From Hymenobacter cyanobacteriorum (GTDB lineage: Bacteria > Bacteroidota > Bacteroidia > Cytophagales > Hymenobacteraceae): DNA of 64,000 nucleotides. The notes below the pieces were generated by a model that searched no databases, was not told where the DNA came from, and saw only the letters and a program-made list of their open reading frames with translations. The stretch covers positions 1 to 64,000 of the forward strand of contig NZ_JALBGC010000007.1 of NCBI RefSeq assembly GCF_022631375.1, given 5' to 3'. Below, piece after piece: positions 8,013 to 15,289 of this stretch. The position numbers and the translations under genes are program-made. Within the stretch, counting starts at the first letter, position 1. The number at the start of each line of letters is the position of its first letter.

Positions 8013-11009
8013 CTAGACGGTCGTCGTGCTCAGCTTGGGCGCGTCGCCGGGCAGGCCGCTCACGTCCTCGCCGGCAGCGAGGCGCTCGCGCTCCTCTTTT
8101 TTGCCGTAGGTGTCGAGGATAATCGGGGTGGCAATGAACAGCGACGAGTAGGTGCCGAAAATCACGCCGATAATCATCGCGAACGAGAACGAACGCAGCG
8201 TTTCACCGCCGAAAATGTACATCACGAGCACTACCAGGAACACGGTGGTGAACGTAATCATCGTGCGCGAGAAGGTCGAGTTCAAGGCCGGGTTCACCAC
8301 TTGGGCGAAGGTCAGCTTGGGGTTCTCGCGCAGGTACTCGCGAATCCGGTCGTAGATAACCACCGTGTCGTTCATCGAGAAGCCGATAACCGTGAGCAGG
8401 GCGGCCACGAAAATCTGGTCCATCTCGTAGTTCAAGCCGAAGAGGCGGGCAATCGGGAAGGCCGCAATCACGAGCAGCGCATCGTGGAACAGCGCGACCA
8501 CGGCGGCCATCGAGTACTGCCAGCGCTCGAAGCGGAACAGCACGTAGATGAAGATGCCCAGCAGCGTGAGGCCCAGCGAGAGCACCGAAGTGCGCTTGAT
8601 GTCGTCGGCGATGGTAGCCCCTACTTTCGAAGTCGACTTGATAACCGGCGCATCGGCGCTGTAGGCTTGCAGGCCCTGGTTCAGGGCGGCTACTACCTTG
8701 CCATCGGCGGCGGGGCTTTCATCCTCGGCCAGGTAGCCGGTGGTGATGCGCAGGCGGTCGGGCGAACCGTACTGCTTCACTTCGAGGCCGGCACCCTGGA
8801 ACGCGGGACGGATTTTATCGGCCACGTCCGAAGCCACCATCGTTTTGTTGAAGTCAACCACGTAGGCGCGGCCACCTTTGAAGTCCACACCCAGGTTCGG
8901 GCCACCCTGCGCGAACATCAGGCCGAAGCCCACGAGGATGAACACGGCCGAGAACGTGTAGGCCAGCTTGCGCTTGCCCACGATGTCGAAGTTCAGGTTC
9001 TTGAACAGGTTGCGCGAGAGCGAAGTGCTGAAGGTCATCGGGTGGTTCTCGTTGCCCTTCACCATCCACTCGATGATGAGGCGCGACACGAACACGGCCG
9101 ACAGGAACGAAGTCAGTACCCCGATACCGAGCGTGATGGCGAAGCTCTGTACCGGGCCGGTGCCGAAGAAGCCGAGAATCACGGCAATCAGCATGGTCGT
9201 CACGTTCGAGTCGAAGATGGCCGAGAAGGCGCGCGAGTAGCCTTTGTTGATGGCATCCATCAGGCCGAGGCCGTGGTCGAGTTCCTCACGGATTCGCTCG
9301 AAAATCAGTACGTTGGCATCTACCGAAGTACCCATCACCAGAATCAGACCGGCGATGCCGGGCAGCGTGAGGGCGGTGCCGAACTGGGCAAGCACGCCCA
9401 AAATCAGGAAGATGTTGAAGAGCAGGGCGATGTCGGCTACGATACCGGCGCGGCCATAATAGAAGGCCATGAAGAGCATGATAATCACCACGCCGGCCAG
9501 CGACGAGTACAGGCCCTGGTTAATGGCTTCCTGACCCAGCGACGGGCCCACTACGGCTTCTTCCACAATGCGGGTAGGAGCGGGCAGCTTACCGGCTTTC
9601 AGCTGGTTGGCCAAATCCTGGGTGTCTTCGATGGCGAAGCTGCCCGTGATGCTGGTGCCGCCACCCGTGATTTCGCCCTGCACTACCGGGGCCGAGCACA
9701 CGTAGTCGTCGAGCACCATGGCTACCTGCTTGCCGATGTTGGCGGCCGTCATTTTAGCCCACTTGCGCGAGCCGGCGGGGGTCATGTTCATCAGCACTTC
9801 GGGCTGGCCGGTCTGGCCAATGTCGGCGCGGGCGTCGCTTACTACTTCGCCGCTCATGGGGGGCACGCCGTCGCGGGTTTTGCGCACCGGAATCAGCTCC
9901 AGGTATTCCTGCTTGTCGATGGTAGTAGGCTTCAGGCTCCAGAGCAGGGCCAGGGTGGAGGGCAGCGTAGCCTTGGCTTCGGGCGAGCGCAGGATGCTGT
10001 TCATGCGGGCCGTGTCGCGCAGGTTCACGCCGAGGCGGCCGGGCATGGTGAAGAGCTTGGCCAGCACGCCGCCCTGGTTGGCGGTGGCCGTCGAATCAGC
10101 CGCGCCTTTGCCGGCTTTGGCTTTCTTGGCGAGCTGGGCAGCCAGCGAGGTCGTGTCGCCTTTGGCGGCAGCAGCAGCCGTGGTGTCGGCCAAGTTCACG
10201 GTCGCAACGGGAGTCGATTTGGCAGCGGCATCCTTGGCTTGCAGCTGCTTGTCGAGAGCTACCAGGTAGGGGCCGATTTCGTTCTGGTTCCATACTTCCC
10301 AGAACTCGAGCTTGGCCTGGCCTTGCAGCAGCTTGCGCACGCGGTCGGGGTTGTCCACACCGGGCAGCTCAATCTGGAGGCGGCCGGTGCCCTTCACGCG
10401 CTGAATGCTGGGCTGGTTCACGCCGAACTTGTCGACGCGGGTGCGCAGGATGTTGAACGAGCGGTCGATGGCCTCTTCCACTTCCTTATCGATGGCCGAC
10501 AGCACCTTCTCGTTGGTCGAGTTGATGGTGATGTTGCGGCTCTTGTTGGTCGAGTTGGCGAAGATGCGGGCCAGCGGCTGGCCGTTCGAGGTCTGCTGGT
10601 AAGCCTGGGCAAACAGCGTGGTGAAGGGCGTGGTCGGGGCCGCCTTCTGGGCATCCTGGGCCTGGGCCAGCGCCTTGTTGAAGGCGGGGTCCTTGCTGTT
10701 GCCGCTCATGGCGCGCACGATTTCCACCGGCGATACTTCCAGCGTCACGTGCATGCCGCCTTTCAGGTCAAGGCCGAGGCCAAGCTCGCTCTGCCGCACT
10801 TCGCGGTAGGTGAAGGGGCCGTATACCGGCGCGCGCCACACCGAATCGAGGTAGTGCTGGCGGGCCGCTTCGTCGAGCTTGCCGTTTCGGGTGGCGTAGG
10901 CTACCGCTTTCTGCTGCACCCCGCGCGAGACGTAGGTGAAGAACAGAAAGTAGGCGCACAGTGCGGTCACGACGAGCGTGAGGGCAATGATTAATCCTTT
11001 ATTACGCAT
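8013..11009 (-). CDS. secDF: Protein translocase subunit SecDF (single-chain fusion)
   Basis: 998 aa from the ATG at 11009; the frame stays open 35 codons upstream, but those codons encode an AT-rich repeat and the chosen start begins right at the first membrane helix (residues 4-26). SecD half: 'LGLDLKGGMHVTLEV' after helix 1, a periplasmic P1 region with an Ala/Lys-rich low-complexity insert (about 255-315), then five membrane helices containing 'MGTSVDANVLIFERIREE'. SecF half: a first helix followed by 'NLGVDFKGGRAYVVDF' and a helix bundle with 'VIGFSMNDTVVIYDRIRE'. SecDF uses the proton gradient to pull proteins through SecYEG on the periplasmic side. The D-x-x-N/D residues of both halves' conserved helices are intact. 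Confidence 0.97.
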   Translation of the reverse strand: MRNKGLIIALTLVVTALCAYFLFFTYVSRGVQQKAVAYATRNGKLDEAARQHYLDSVWRAPVYGPFTYREVRQSELGLGLDLKGGMHVTLEVSPVEIVRAMSGNSKDPAFNKALAQAQDAQKAAPTTPFTTLFAQAYQQTSNGQPLARIFANSTNKSRNITINSTNEKVLSAIDKEVEEAIDRSFNILRTRVDKFGVNQPSIQRVKGTGRLQIELPGVDNPDRVRKLLQGQAKLEFWEVWNQNEIGPYLVALDKQLQAKDAAAKSTPVATVNLADTTAAAAAKGDTTSLAAQLAKKAKAGKGAADSTATANQGGVLAKLFTMPGRLGVNLRDTARMNSILRSPEAKATLPSTLALLWSLKPTTIDKQEYLELIPVRKTRDGVPPMSGEVVSDARADIGQTGQPEVLMNMTPAGSRKWAKMTAANIGKQVAMVLDDYVCSAPVVQGEITGGGTSITGSFAIEDTQDLANQLKAGKLPAPTRIVEEAVVGPSLGQEAINQGLYSSLAGVVIIMLFMAFYYGRAGIVADIALLFNIFLILGVLAQFGTALTLPGIAGLILVMGTSVDANVLIFERIREELDHGLGLMDAINKGYSRAFSAIFDSNVTTMLIAVILGFFGTGPVQSFAITLGIGVLTSFLSAVFVSRLIIEWMVKGNENHPMTFSTSLSRNLFKNLNFDIVGKRKLAYTFSAVFILVGFGLMFAQGGPNLGVDFKGGRAYVVDFNKTMVASDVADKIRPAFQGAGLEVKQYGSPDRLRITTGYLAEDESPAADGKVVAALNQGLQAYSADAPVIKSTSKVGATIADDIKRTSVLSLGLTLLGIFIYVLFRFERWQYSMAAVVALFHDALLVIAAFPIARLFGLNYEMDQIFVAALLTVIGFSMNDTVVIYDRIREYLRENPKLTFAQVVNPALNSTFSRTMITFTTVFLVVLVMYIFGGETLRSFSFAMIIGVIFGTYSSLFIATPIILDTYGKKEERERLAAGEDVSGLPGDAPKLSTTTV

Positions 11010-11011
11010 TA

Positions 11012-11166
11012 TTAGAAGGGTTGAGTTTTGAATGTTGAGGGTTGAATTCCCGGGCCTGAAAGCAGGAATAAGCAAAGCGGAAAAGAAAAGGGTCGAGGAT
11101 TGAATATGCGCCATTCGCCACTTAGCAAACGGTCATTCAACCCTCAACCCTCAAAATTCAACACTT
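11012..11166. repeat. Inverted 'word' repeat filling the secDF 5' spacer
   Basis: Two arms (11018-11050 and 11134-11164) are each built from the words gggttgag, ttgaat and ttttga and face each other as an imperfect inverted repeat around about 80 unrelated bases. The element fills nearly all the space between the secDF start (11009) and the stop of the next gene (11169). It may act as a terminator or processing hairpin. Elements of the same design but different words lie at 12053-12139 and 13380-13466. Confidence 0.7.
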
Positions 11167-11168
11167 CA

Positions 11169-11531
11169 TTAAGGGGCTTGCGGCGACAGGGCCACGGCCA
11201 GCAGCCGCGCCCGAAATACCGCACCCATGCGAATGCCTGCCCGCAGGCGCGGCACGGCCAGCGCCAAGCGCAGCGTAGGCAGCAACAGGCCGGGCACGGC
11301 GGCCGGCAGCCAAGCTACCAGCGGCGGGGCCACAAAGTGCTTCACCGAAGAAGTGGCTTCGAGTAGTACCTTCTGTTTCACCACCGTGGCGCGGGTGAAC
11401 CGCGCCTCACCCTTGCCGATGGGCCGTAGTACGCTCACCGCGCGCTGGTTCAGGCCCAGCACCAGCAGCACCGTGGCGGCGAGCAGGGCAAAGCGGAGCG
11501 AGAACCAAAAACGGGATAGCAGTGCGAACAT
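11169..11531 (-). CDS. Hypothetical small membrane protein
   Basis: 120 aa from the ATG at 11531; an upstream start ten codons earlier would lie on or before the promoter found at 11550-11581, so the shorter form is preferred. Residues about 8-27 are a strong hydrophobic helix after a positively charged N-terminus (MFALLSRFWFSLRF), and about 68-92 form a second Pro/Leu-rich hydrophobic stretch. The C-terminus is basic and Ala/Leu-rich. I recognise no family. It is followed by the secDF 'word' repeat. A function is not suggested by sequence; the promoter match is the best evidence that it is a real gene. Confidence 0.55.
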   Translation of the reverse strand: MFALLSRFWFSLRFALLAATVLLVLGLNQRAVSVLRPIGKGEARFTRATVVKQKVLLEATSSVKHFVAPPLVAWLPAAVPGLLLPTLRLALAVPRLRAGIRMGAVFRARLLAVALSPQAP

Positions 11532-11549
11532 GTTGCAGTACGGGGTCTG

Positions 11550-11581
11550 CAAAGATACCATTTTGGCGGGAATGGGGGCAA
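11550..11581 (-). promoter_or_regulatory. Bacteroidota-type promoter for the 11169-11531 gene
   Basis: On the minus strand: TTG at 11579-11581, a 21-base spacer, then TATCTTTG (11550-11557), an exact TAnnTTTG -7 element. Transcription should begin near 11545, giving a leader of roughly 14 bases before the ATG at 11531. Confidence 0.6.
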
Positions 11582-11585
11582 CCCC

Positions 11586-12047
11586 TTATTTCAGCGCCTC
11601 AAACGACCACTGCGCATCGGCCCAGAACGCATCCAGGGCAATGAGCCGGGGCTTGAAAAACGAAATCAGCCGGGGCCAGTCGTCGCGGCTGAACAGGTTG
11701 ACGGGGGCCAGGTCGGTGTAAATGCGGCTCAGCTGCTCCCCGTTGGCATTGGTGTAGTCCGCCTCCCAGGTCCATTCCTCGCCCAGGGTTTCGTGCAGCA
11801 GCGTGCGCAGCTCCAGAAACTGCTCCCAGAACAGCTCCCGAATACCCGCGTCGGGGTGCGTGAGCTCGATGCCGATGCTGGCCCGCGCCTTGTCGGCCTG
11901 CATCCGGAAATACACGTTTTTGAGCCCCGTCTTGTAGTTTATCCAGTTGGTGGTGTCGCCCTCGGCCGAGGGCACCGGGGCCATGTACTGCCCAAACGCC
12001 GTCCAGAAAGCCTGGCGCAGTTGGGTCACTTCCGCTTTGCTATACAT
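11586..12047 (-). CDS. DUF4268 domain-containing protein
   Basis: 153 aa. The whole chain fits the DUF4268 pattern: 'LRQAFWTAFGQYM' near the start, 'WINYKTGLKNVYFRM' in the middle, then 'ASIGIELTHPD' and a Trp-rich C-terminus ('WTWEADY', 'DDWPRLISFFKPRLIALD'). No signal peptide or membrane segment, so it should be cytoplasmic. DUF4268 resembles nuclease-related folds in some larger proteins, but this is the small stand-alone form common in Bacteroidota, with no known function. It starts at a 'word' repeat that separates it from the upstream lipoprotein gene. Confidence 0.85.
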   Translation of the reverse strand: MYSKAEVTQLRQAFWTAFGQYMAPVPSAEGDTTNWINYKTGLKNVYFRMQADKARASIGIELTHPDAGIRELFWEQFLELRTLLHETLGEEWTWEADYTNANGEQLSRIYTDLAPVNLFSRDDWPRLISFFKPRLIALDAFWADAQWSFEALK

Positions 12048-12052
12048 TGGGT

Positions 12053-12139
12053 TAATTATGAATTAAAAATTATGAGTTATGAATTCGGAGAAAGGCCATT
12101 CGGGTCAATTCATAATTCATAATTCAAAACTCATAATTA
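12053..12139. repeat. Inverted 'word' repeat (ttatgaatt type)
   Basis: Left arm 12053-12086 and right arm 12106-12139 are made of the words taattatga, ttatgaatt and gagtt and their complements, in imperfect inverted order around about 20 bases. The element exactly fills the gap between the DUF4268 start and the upstream lipoprotein, whose TAA stop codon is inside the right arm. Confidence 0.75.
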
Positions 12140-12532
12140 CAACGGAGTGGCCCACCAGCCAGCTTCGTTGTTCTGGATGGCCACGCCGCCGGCGTTGTGG
12201 TAGTATTCCTCCACGCACTCCTTGAAGCCCTCGTTTTTGGTGCTGGCGAAGCACACGGCGTGGTCGGCGGCGGGCAGCGGGCCGGTGTGCACCGTGAATA
12301 CGCTGCCGCGCTCGGCTTTGGTGATGATGAGGTAGCTCTCCTGGTTCAGCTTGTCTAGCGTGGCATCGAGGGTGACTTCATAGGCTTTGTCGGGCGTTAC
12401 CACGGCGCGCAGGGCCGCATTGCTGGCCGGATGCTGCAGTACCCCGGCCTGGCCGTTTTTGTCGCAGCCGGCCAGTGCCAGCAACCCGGGAAACAGTGCA
12501 AGAGCGATACAGCGAGTAGCGGAGCGTTTCAT
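12137..12532 (-). CDS. Hypothetical lipoprotein
   Basis: 131 aa from the ATG at 12532. Upstream in-frame codons are ignored because this start opens a clear lipoprotein signal: basic N-terminus, hydrophobic core, then L-A-G-C at residues 20-23. The mature part (about 110 aa) has an early 'AYEVTLDATLDKLNQESYLI' strand/helix and two cysteines (in HAVCFAS and FKECVEE) that could form a disulphide. Probably anchored to the periplasmic face of a membrane. No family recognised. Its stop codon lies in an inverted repeat shared with the next gene's 5' spacer. Confidence 0.7.
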   Translation of the reverse strand: MKRSATRCIALALFPGLLALAGCDKNGQAGVLQHPASNAALRAVVTPDKAYEVTLDATLDKLNQESYLIITKAERGSVFTVHTGPLPAADHAVCFASTKNEGFKECVEEYYHNAGGVAIQNNEAGWWATPL

Positions 12533-12707
12533 AACAGCAAGGAATGAATGATGACTAAATCCGGGCCTTCTACGGCTACCACTGGCCCCGAGGACCACCG
12601 GCGCAACCGAAATCAGGTCGAAGATAATTCCTTTTGAACGATAGAGTGCTGAAATTTCTCAAAAAAATTCCAACTCGCCGCATCGGCCCCGTTACTTCGC
12701 TCTGTGG

Positions 12708-13352
12708 CTACTTTGCCGGCTGCTCATCGGTCGGGGCACCAATGCGGGCCTTCAGGTAGCCCACCAGCACCTCCAGGCCGCGCTCGAAGTGGCGGTTGTT
12801 GGGGATGACAATGTCGGCGTAGTGCTTGTACGGGGCAATAAACTGCTCGTAAGTCGGCGCTACGTGGTGCGTGTAGCGGTAGAGCACGTCGGCCAGGTCG
12901 TAGCCCCGCTCGTCACGGTCGCGGATGATGCGGCGGTGCAGCTTCACGTGTTCCTGCGCATCGATGTACACTTTCAGGTCGAGCAGCTTGGCGATTTCCT
13001 CAAAGTGAAACACGAAAATTCCCTCCACCACCACAATGGGCGCGGGCCGGAACACCAGCTCCTTGGGCGTCACGGCCGCGTTGTTGAAGGTGTACTCCTT
13101 GCGGCGCACCTCGTGGCCCTGGCTGATGCGCAGCACGTCATCGGCATACGCGGCCGCGTCGATGCTCGCCGGCAGGTCGAAGTTTTCGACGCCCTGGTCG
13201 TCGCGCAGCTGCTTTTCGCGCGGGTGATAGTAATTATCCTGCGAGATGAGGCAAATCTGCTCTTCCGGGAAAGCTTCCAGCAGCCGGCGCAGGAAGGTGG
13301 TTTTGCCAGAAGCACTGCCGCCGGTAATTCCAATTAAGTAGGGAGTCTGCAT
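12708..13352 (-). CDS. udk: Uridine kinase
   Basis: 214 aa from the ATG at 13352; an ATG three codons upstream is less likely because a -7 element ends at 13359. A Walker A loop GGSASGKT spans residues 11-18, followed by the uridine-kinase signatures 'ISQDNYYHP', 'FDLPASID', 'VVVEGIFVF' and 'RRIIRDRDERG'. It phosphorylates uridine and cytidine to the monophosphates in pyrimidine salvage. Length and motifs are normal for the family. The 12533-12707 spacer upstream of the lipoprotein start holds no clear signal. Confidence 0.95.
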   Translation of the reverse strand: MQTPYLIGITGGSASGKTTFLRRLLEAFPEEQICLISQDNYYHPREKQLRDDQGVENFDLPASIDAAAYADDVLRISQGHEVRRKEYTFNNAAVTPKELVFRPAPIVVVEGIFVFHFEEIAKLLDLKVYIDAQEHVKLHRRIIRDRDERGYDLADVLYRYTHHVAPTYEQFIAPYKHYADIVIPNNRHFERGLEVLVGYLKARIGAPTDEQPAK

Positions 13353-13358
13353 AACGGG

Positions 13359-13366
13359 CAAAGGTA
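13359..13366 (-). promoter_or_regulatory. -7 element TACCTTTG just upstream of udk
   Basis: Exact TAnnTTTG match on the minus strand, ending only seven bases before the ATG at 13352, so the transcript would be leaderless or nearly so. No clear -33 TTG was found at 19-21 bases. Confidence 0.45.
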
Positions 13367-13379
13367 GGACGCTGCGCTT

Positions 13380-13466
13380 AATGAAGAATTAAGAATGGAA
13401 TGAAGAATTGAAATAGGACTGAAAGGCGCCAAAATTCCTCATTCTTGATTCTTCATTTCTCATTCA
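13380..13466. repeat. Inverted 'word' repeat (gaagaatt type)
   Basis: Left arm 13380-13411 uses the words aatgaagaa and aagaat; the right arm 13434-13466 uses their complements (attcttgattcttcattt and similar). It fills the gap between udk and rdgB and supplies the last codons and TGA stop of rdgB (Asn-Glu-Lys-stop). Confidence 0.75.
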
Positions 13467-14034
13467 AAAAGGCCAGCAATCCAGCTACCGCCCGTGCCCG
13501 GTGGCTGATGCGGTTCTTTTCGGCCCCGCTCATCTCAGCAAACGTGCGGCCGTCGCCCTCGGTGGGCACAAACACCGGGTCGTAGCCGAAGCCGCCGGCG
13601 CCCCGGGGCGTTTCCGTAATGTGCCCGGCTACCTGACCGGCAAACTCGTGCACCGCGCCGTCGGCCTGGGCCAGCGCCACCACGGTGCGGAAACGGGCCG
13701 AGCGGTCGGGCTGGCCGGCCAGCTCGCGCAGCAGCTTGGCCACGTTGTCTTCGTTCCGGCGCTGGGGGCCGGCGTAGCGGGCCGAGTACACGCCCGGCTC
13801 ACCGCCCAGGGCGGTCACTTCCAGGCCGGTATCGTCGGCAAAGCAACCCACGCCGTAATTATTGAGCACGTACTCAGCCTTCTGGCGGGCGTTGCCTTCG
13901 AGCGTGTCCTGCGTTTCGGGCAGCTCCTCGTGGCAGCCAATGTCGGCCAGGCTCAGCAGCTCGAAGCCGGGCGGCAGCAGCGGGCGGATTTCATCGAGCT
14001 TATGAGCGTTGTTGGAAGCGAAGCAGAGGCGCAT
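13453..14034 (-). CDS. rdgB: XTP/dITP diphosphatase (RdgB/HAM1 family)
   Basis: 193 aa. Family motifs are all present: 'FASNNAHKLDEI' at residues 5-16 (nucleotide binding), 'EGNARQKAEY', the metal-binding 'FADDTGLEV' near 65-73, 'GGFGYDPVFVP' near 146-156 and 'KNRISHRARA' near the C-terminus. The enzyme hydrolyses ITP, dITP and XTP to monophosphates and keeps deaminated purines out of DNA. The last three codons and the stop come from an intergenic 'word' repeat, a sign that the repeat spread right up to the gene end. Confidence 0.96.
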   Translation of the reverse strand: MRLCFASNNAHKLDEIRPLLPPGFELLSLADIGCHEELPETQDTLEGNARQKAEYVLNNYGVGCFADDTGLEVTALGGEPGVYSARYAGPQRRNEDNVAKLLRELAGQPDRSARFRTVVALAQADGAVHEFAGQVAGHITETPRGAGGFGYDPVFVPTEGDGRTFAEMSGAEKNRISHRARAVAGLLAFLNEK

Positions 14035-14076
14035 GTTGGGGAATGGTGGGAAACGAGTAAGCAGAGAAGCACAAAA

Positions 14077-14171
14077 GAACGTCCTGCTGAGCTGGTCGAA
14101 GCATCTTTACTGCCATAATAATTGAATTACTGGCACGGTAGAGATGCTTCGACCAGCTCAGCAGGACGTTC
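14077..14171. repeat. Palindromic repeat, 34-base arms (GTAGAGATGCTTCGA type)
   Basis: Arms 14077-14110 and 14138-14171 are inverted copies with a single mismatch around a 27-base AT-rich centre. They can form a long hairpin between the gene at 14203-14649 and rdgB. A relative with the same GAAGCATC core is at 34982-35080. Confidence 0.85.
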
Positions 14172-14202
14172 AACCAATCGGAGTGGCCTCATCCGGTGAG
14201 GT

Positions 14203-14649
14203 CTACCGGAACATCGACTTGATGGTGCCCCACGAGCGCTGCACGGCGCTGGGCGTGCCGGCCAGCACGGTGAGGTAGCTCTGGTCGCCGGCGGGGCTGC
14301 GCACGGTGAGGCGGTAGGTGTAGGGGCCGCCCAGCGTGGTGGTGGTGGCGGTGCCGCGGTACACGTTGGCATCGAGGTAGAGGTAGCGCCGCTGGCCGGT
14401 GGCGGCGGTGGTGCTAACCATGGAATAGCTGGCGTCGGTGGCCGATTTGCGGGCCAGCTCGAAACCGGTCACGTCGACTTCGTTGCTCACTTCCCATTCC
14501 ACCTTCACCACCGCGCCCGAATAGGCCGCCGTGAAGAGCGTGAGCGTGGCTGCATACACCGCCGCCACGCTGCCCAGCACGAGCAGCAGCGCCAGAAGCC
14601 CCGCACGGAGGCGCACATGGGAAACGAGTACAGGTTTTAGCACGCGCAA
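14203..14649 (-). CDS. Hypothetical secreted protein with one Ig/fibronectin-like domain
   Basis: 148 aa. A basic N-terminus and hydrophobic helix (residues about 15-34) act as signal peptide or anchor. The remaining ~110 aa are strand-rich with 'VKVEWEVSNEVDVTGFELAR' and 'PYTYRLTVRSPAGDQSYL', like the fibronectin-type domains found just before T9SS sorting regions in Bacteroidota secreted proteins. No sorting domain follows, so this may be a stand-alone periplasmic domain. Its promoter (14678-14708) is divergent from that of the L31 gene. Function unknown. Confidence 0.65.
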   Translation of the reverse strand: MRVLKPVLVSHVRLRAGLLALLLVLGSVAAVYAATLTLFTAAYSGAVVKVEWEVSNEVDVTGFELARKSATDASYSMVSTTAATGQRRYLYLDANVYRGTATTTTLGGPYTYRLTVRSPAGDQSYLTVLAGTPSAVQRSWGTIKSMFR

Positions 14650-14677
14650 CGGACCAGCCCCGAAAGAGGGCCGGATT

Positions 14678-14708
14678 CAAATGTACAACCTTTTCGCAGG
14701 CGCAACAA
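14678..14708 (-). promoter_or_regulatory. Promoter for the 14203-14649 gene
   Basis: Minus strand: TTG at 14706-14708, a 20-base spacer, then TACATTTG (14678-14685), an exact -7 match, about 29 bases before the start codon. Confidence 0.6.
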
Positions 14709-14761
14709 GCGCCCTGGCCGGTCGTATTGACGCGGCGCGCGCCGAAAAGTTTAGCGCCGGG

Positions 14762-14793
14762 GTTGGGTATTTCGGAGCTAAGCTGTACTTTTG
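14762..14793 (+). promoter_or_regulatory. Promoter for the L31 gene
   Basis: Plus strand: GTTG at 14762-14765, a 20-base spacer, then TACTTTTG (14786-14793) followed by C, matching the Bacteroidota -33/-7 pattern closely. The leader to the ATG at 14847 is about 48 bases. Confidence 0.7.
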
Positions 14794-14846
14794 CAGTCCC
14801 TTCCGCAAAATCGGCAGGGTTAAACCGGTTAAACCGACCTCTCGAT

Positions 14847-15116
14847 ATGAAAAAGGACACCCACCCCGAGTACCAGGAAGTCGTATTCCAGGACTCTTCT
14901 TCGGACTTTAAGTTCATCACCCGCTCCACGATGAAGCCGACCGACACCATCACGATGGAAGACGGTAAAACGTACCCACTGGTGAAAATCGAAGTTAGCT
15001 CCGCTTCGCACCCCTTCTACACGGGCAAAAACATGTTCATCGACACCGCCGGCCGCGTGGAGAAATTCCGCAGCCGCTACGCCAAGAAAGAGCAGAACAG
15101 CGCAGGCAAGCAATAG
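14847..15116 (+). CDS. rpmE2: 50S ribosomal protein L31, type B
   Basis: 89 aa from the ATG at 14847, downstream of a good promoter; the frame is open further upstream but would overlap that promoter. Type B signature: 'MKKDTHPEYQEVVFQDSSS', 'FITRSTMKPTDTI' and 'SSASHPFYTGKN'. The CxxC zinc pair of type A L31 is absent, as expected for the zinc-free form. It is followed by an intrinsic terminator and so is monocistronic. Confidence 0.97.
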   Translation: MKKDTHPEYQEVVFQDSSSDFKFITRSTMKPTDTITMEDGKTYPLVKIEVSSASHPFYTGKNMFIDTAGRVEKFRSRYAKKEQNSAGKQ

Positions 15117-15163
15117 CTTTTGCCGTAGCTGTTGGCCATTGGCTGTCAGTTGTTAGATTTTTG

Positions 15164-15199
15164 AAAACTCCTTCTGGTTTCACTGGAAGGAGTTTTTTT
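15164..15199 (+). terminator. Intrinsic terminator of the L31 gene
   Basis: Stem aaaactcctt / aaggagtttt with a small loop, followed by a run of seven T. Confidence 0.9.
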
Positions 15200-15226
15200 A
15201 TGTCCCTTTTCCAAATCGGGCGGGCG

Positions 15227-15234
15227 TAAATTTG
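15227..15234 (+). promoter_or_regulatory. -7 element TAAATTTG for the GlmU-like gene
   Basis: Exact TAnnTTTG match followed by C, 55 bases before the ATG at 15290. A T-rich TTTT lies near the expected -33 position but no TTG, so it is a partial promoter. Confidence 0.5.
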
Positions 15235-15289
15235 CCCTTTCCACGGAAAGCTAACAGCTAGCAGCTATTAGCTAACAGCCTAAACAAGC

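Larger units (their letters stand above)
15128..15280. repeat. Inverted 'word' repeat around the L31 terminator
   Basis: Left arm 15128-15156 (words agctgtt, ggctgtc, gttgttag) and right arm 15250-15280 (ctaacagct, agcagcta, gctaacagc) are imperfect inverted copies. Unlike the other word repeats, the middle contains functional signals: the L31 terminator and a -7 element. Confidence 0.6.

Noticed and set aside
8301..10994. 897-codon open frame on the plus strand
   Set aside because: It is antisense to secDF, which has full family motifs. The His/Gly/Gln/Val-rich translation is typical of GC-rich shadow frames and shows no domain.
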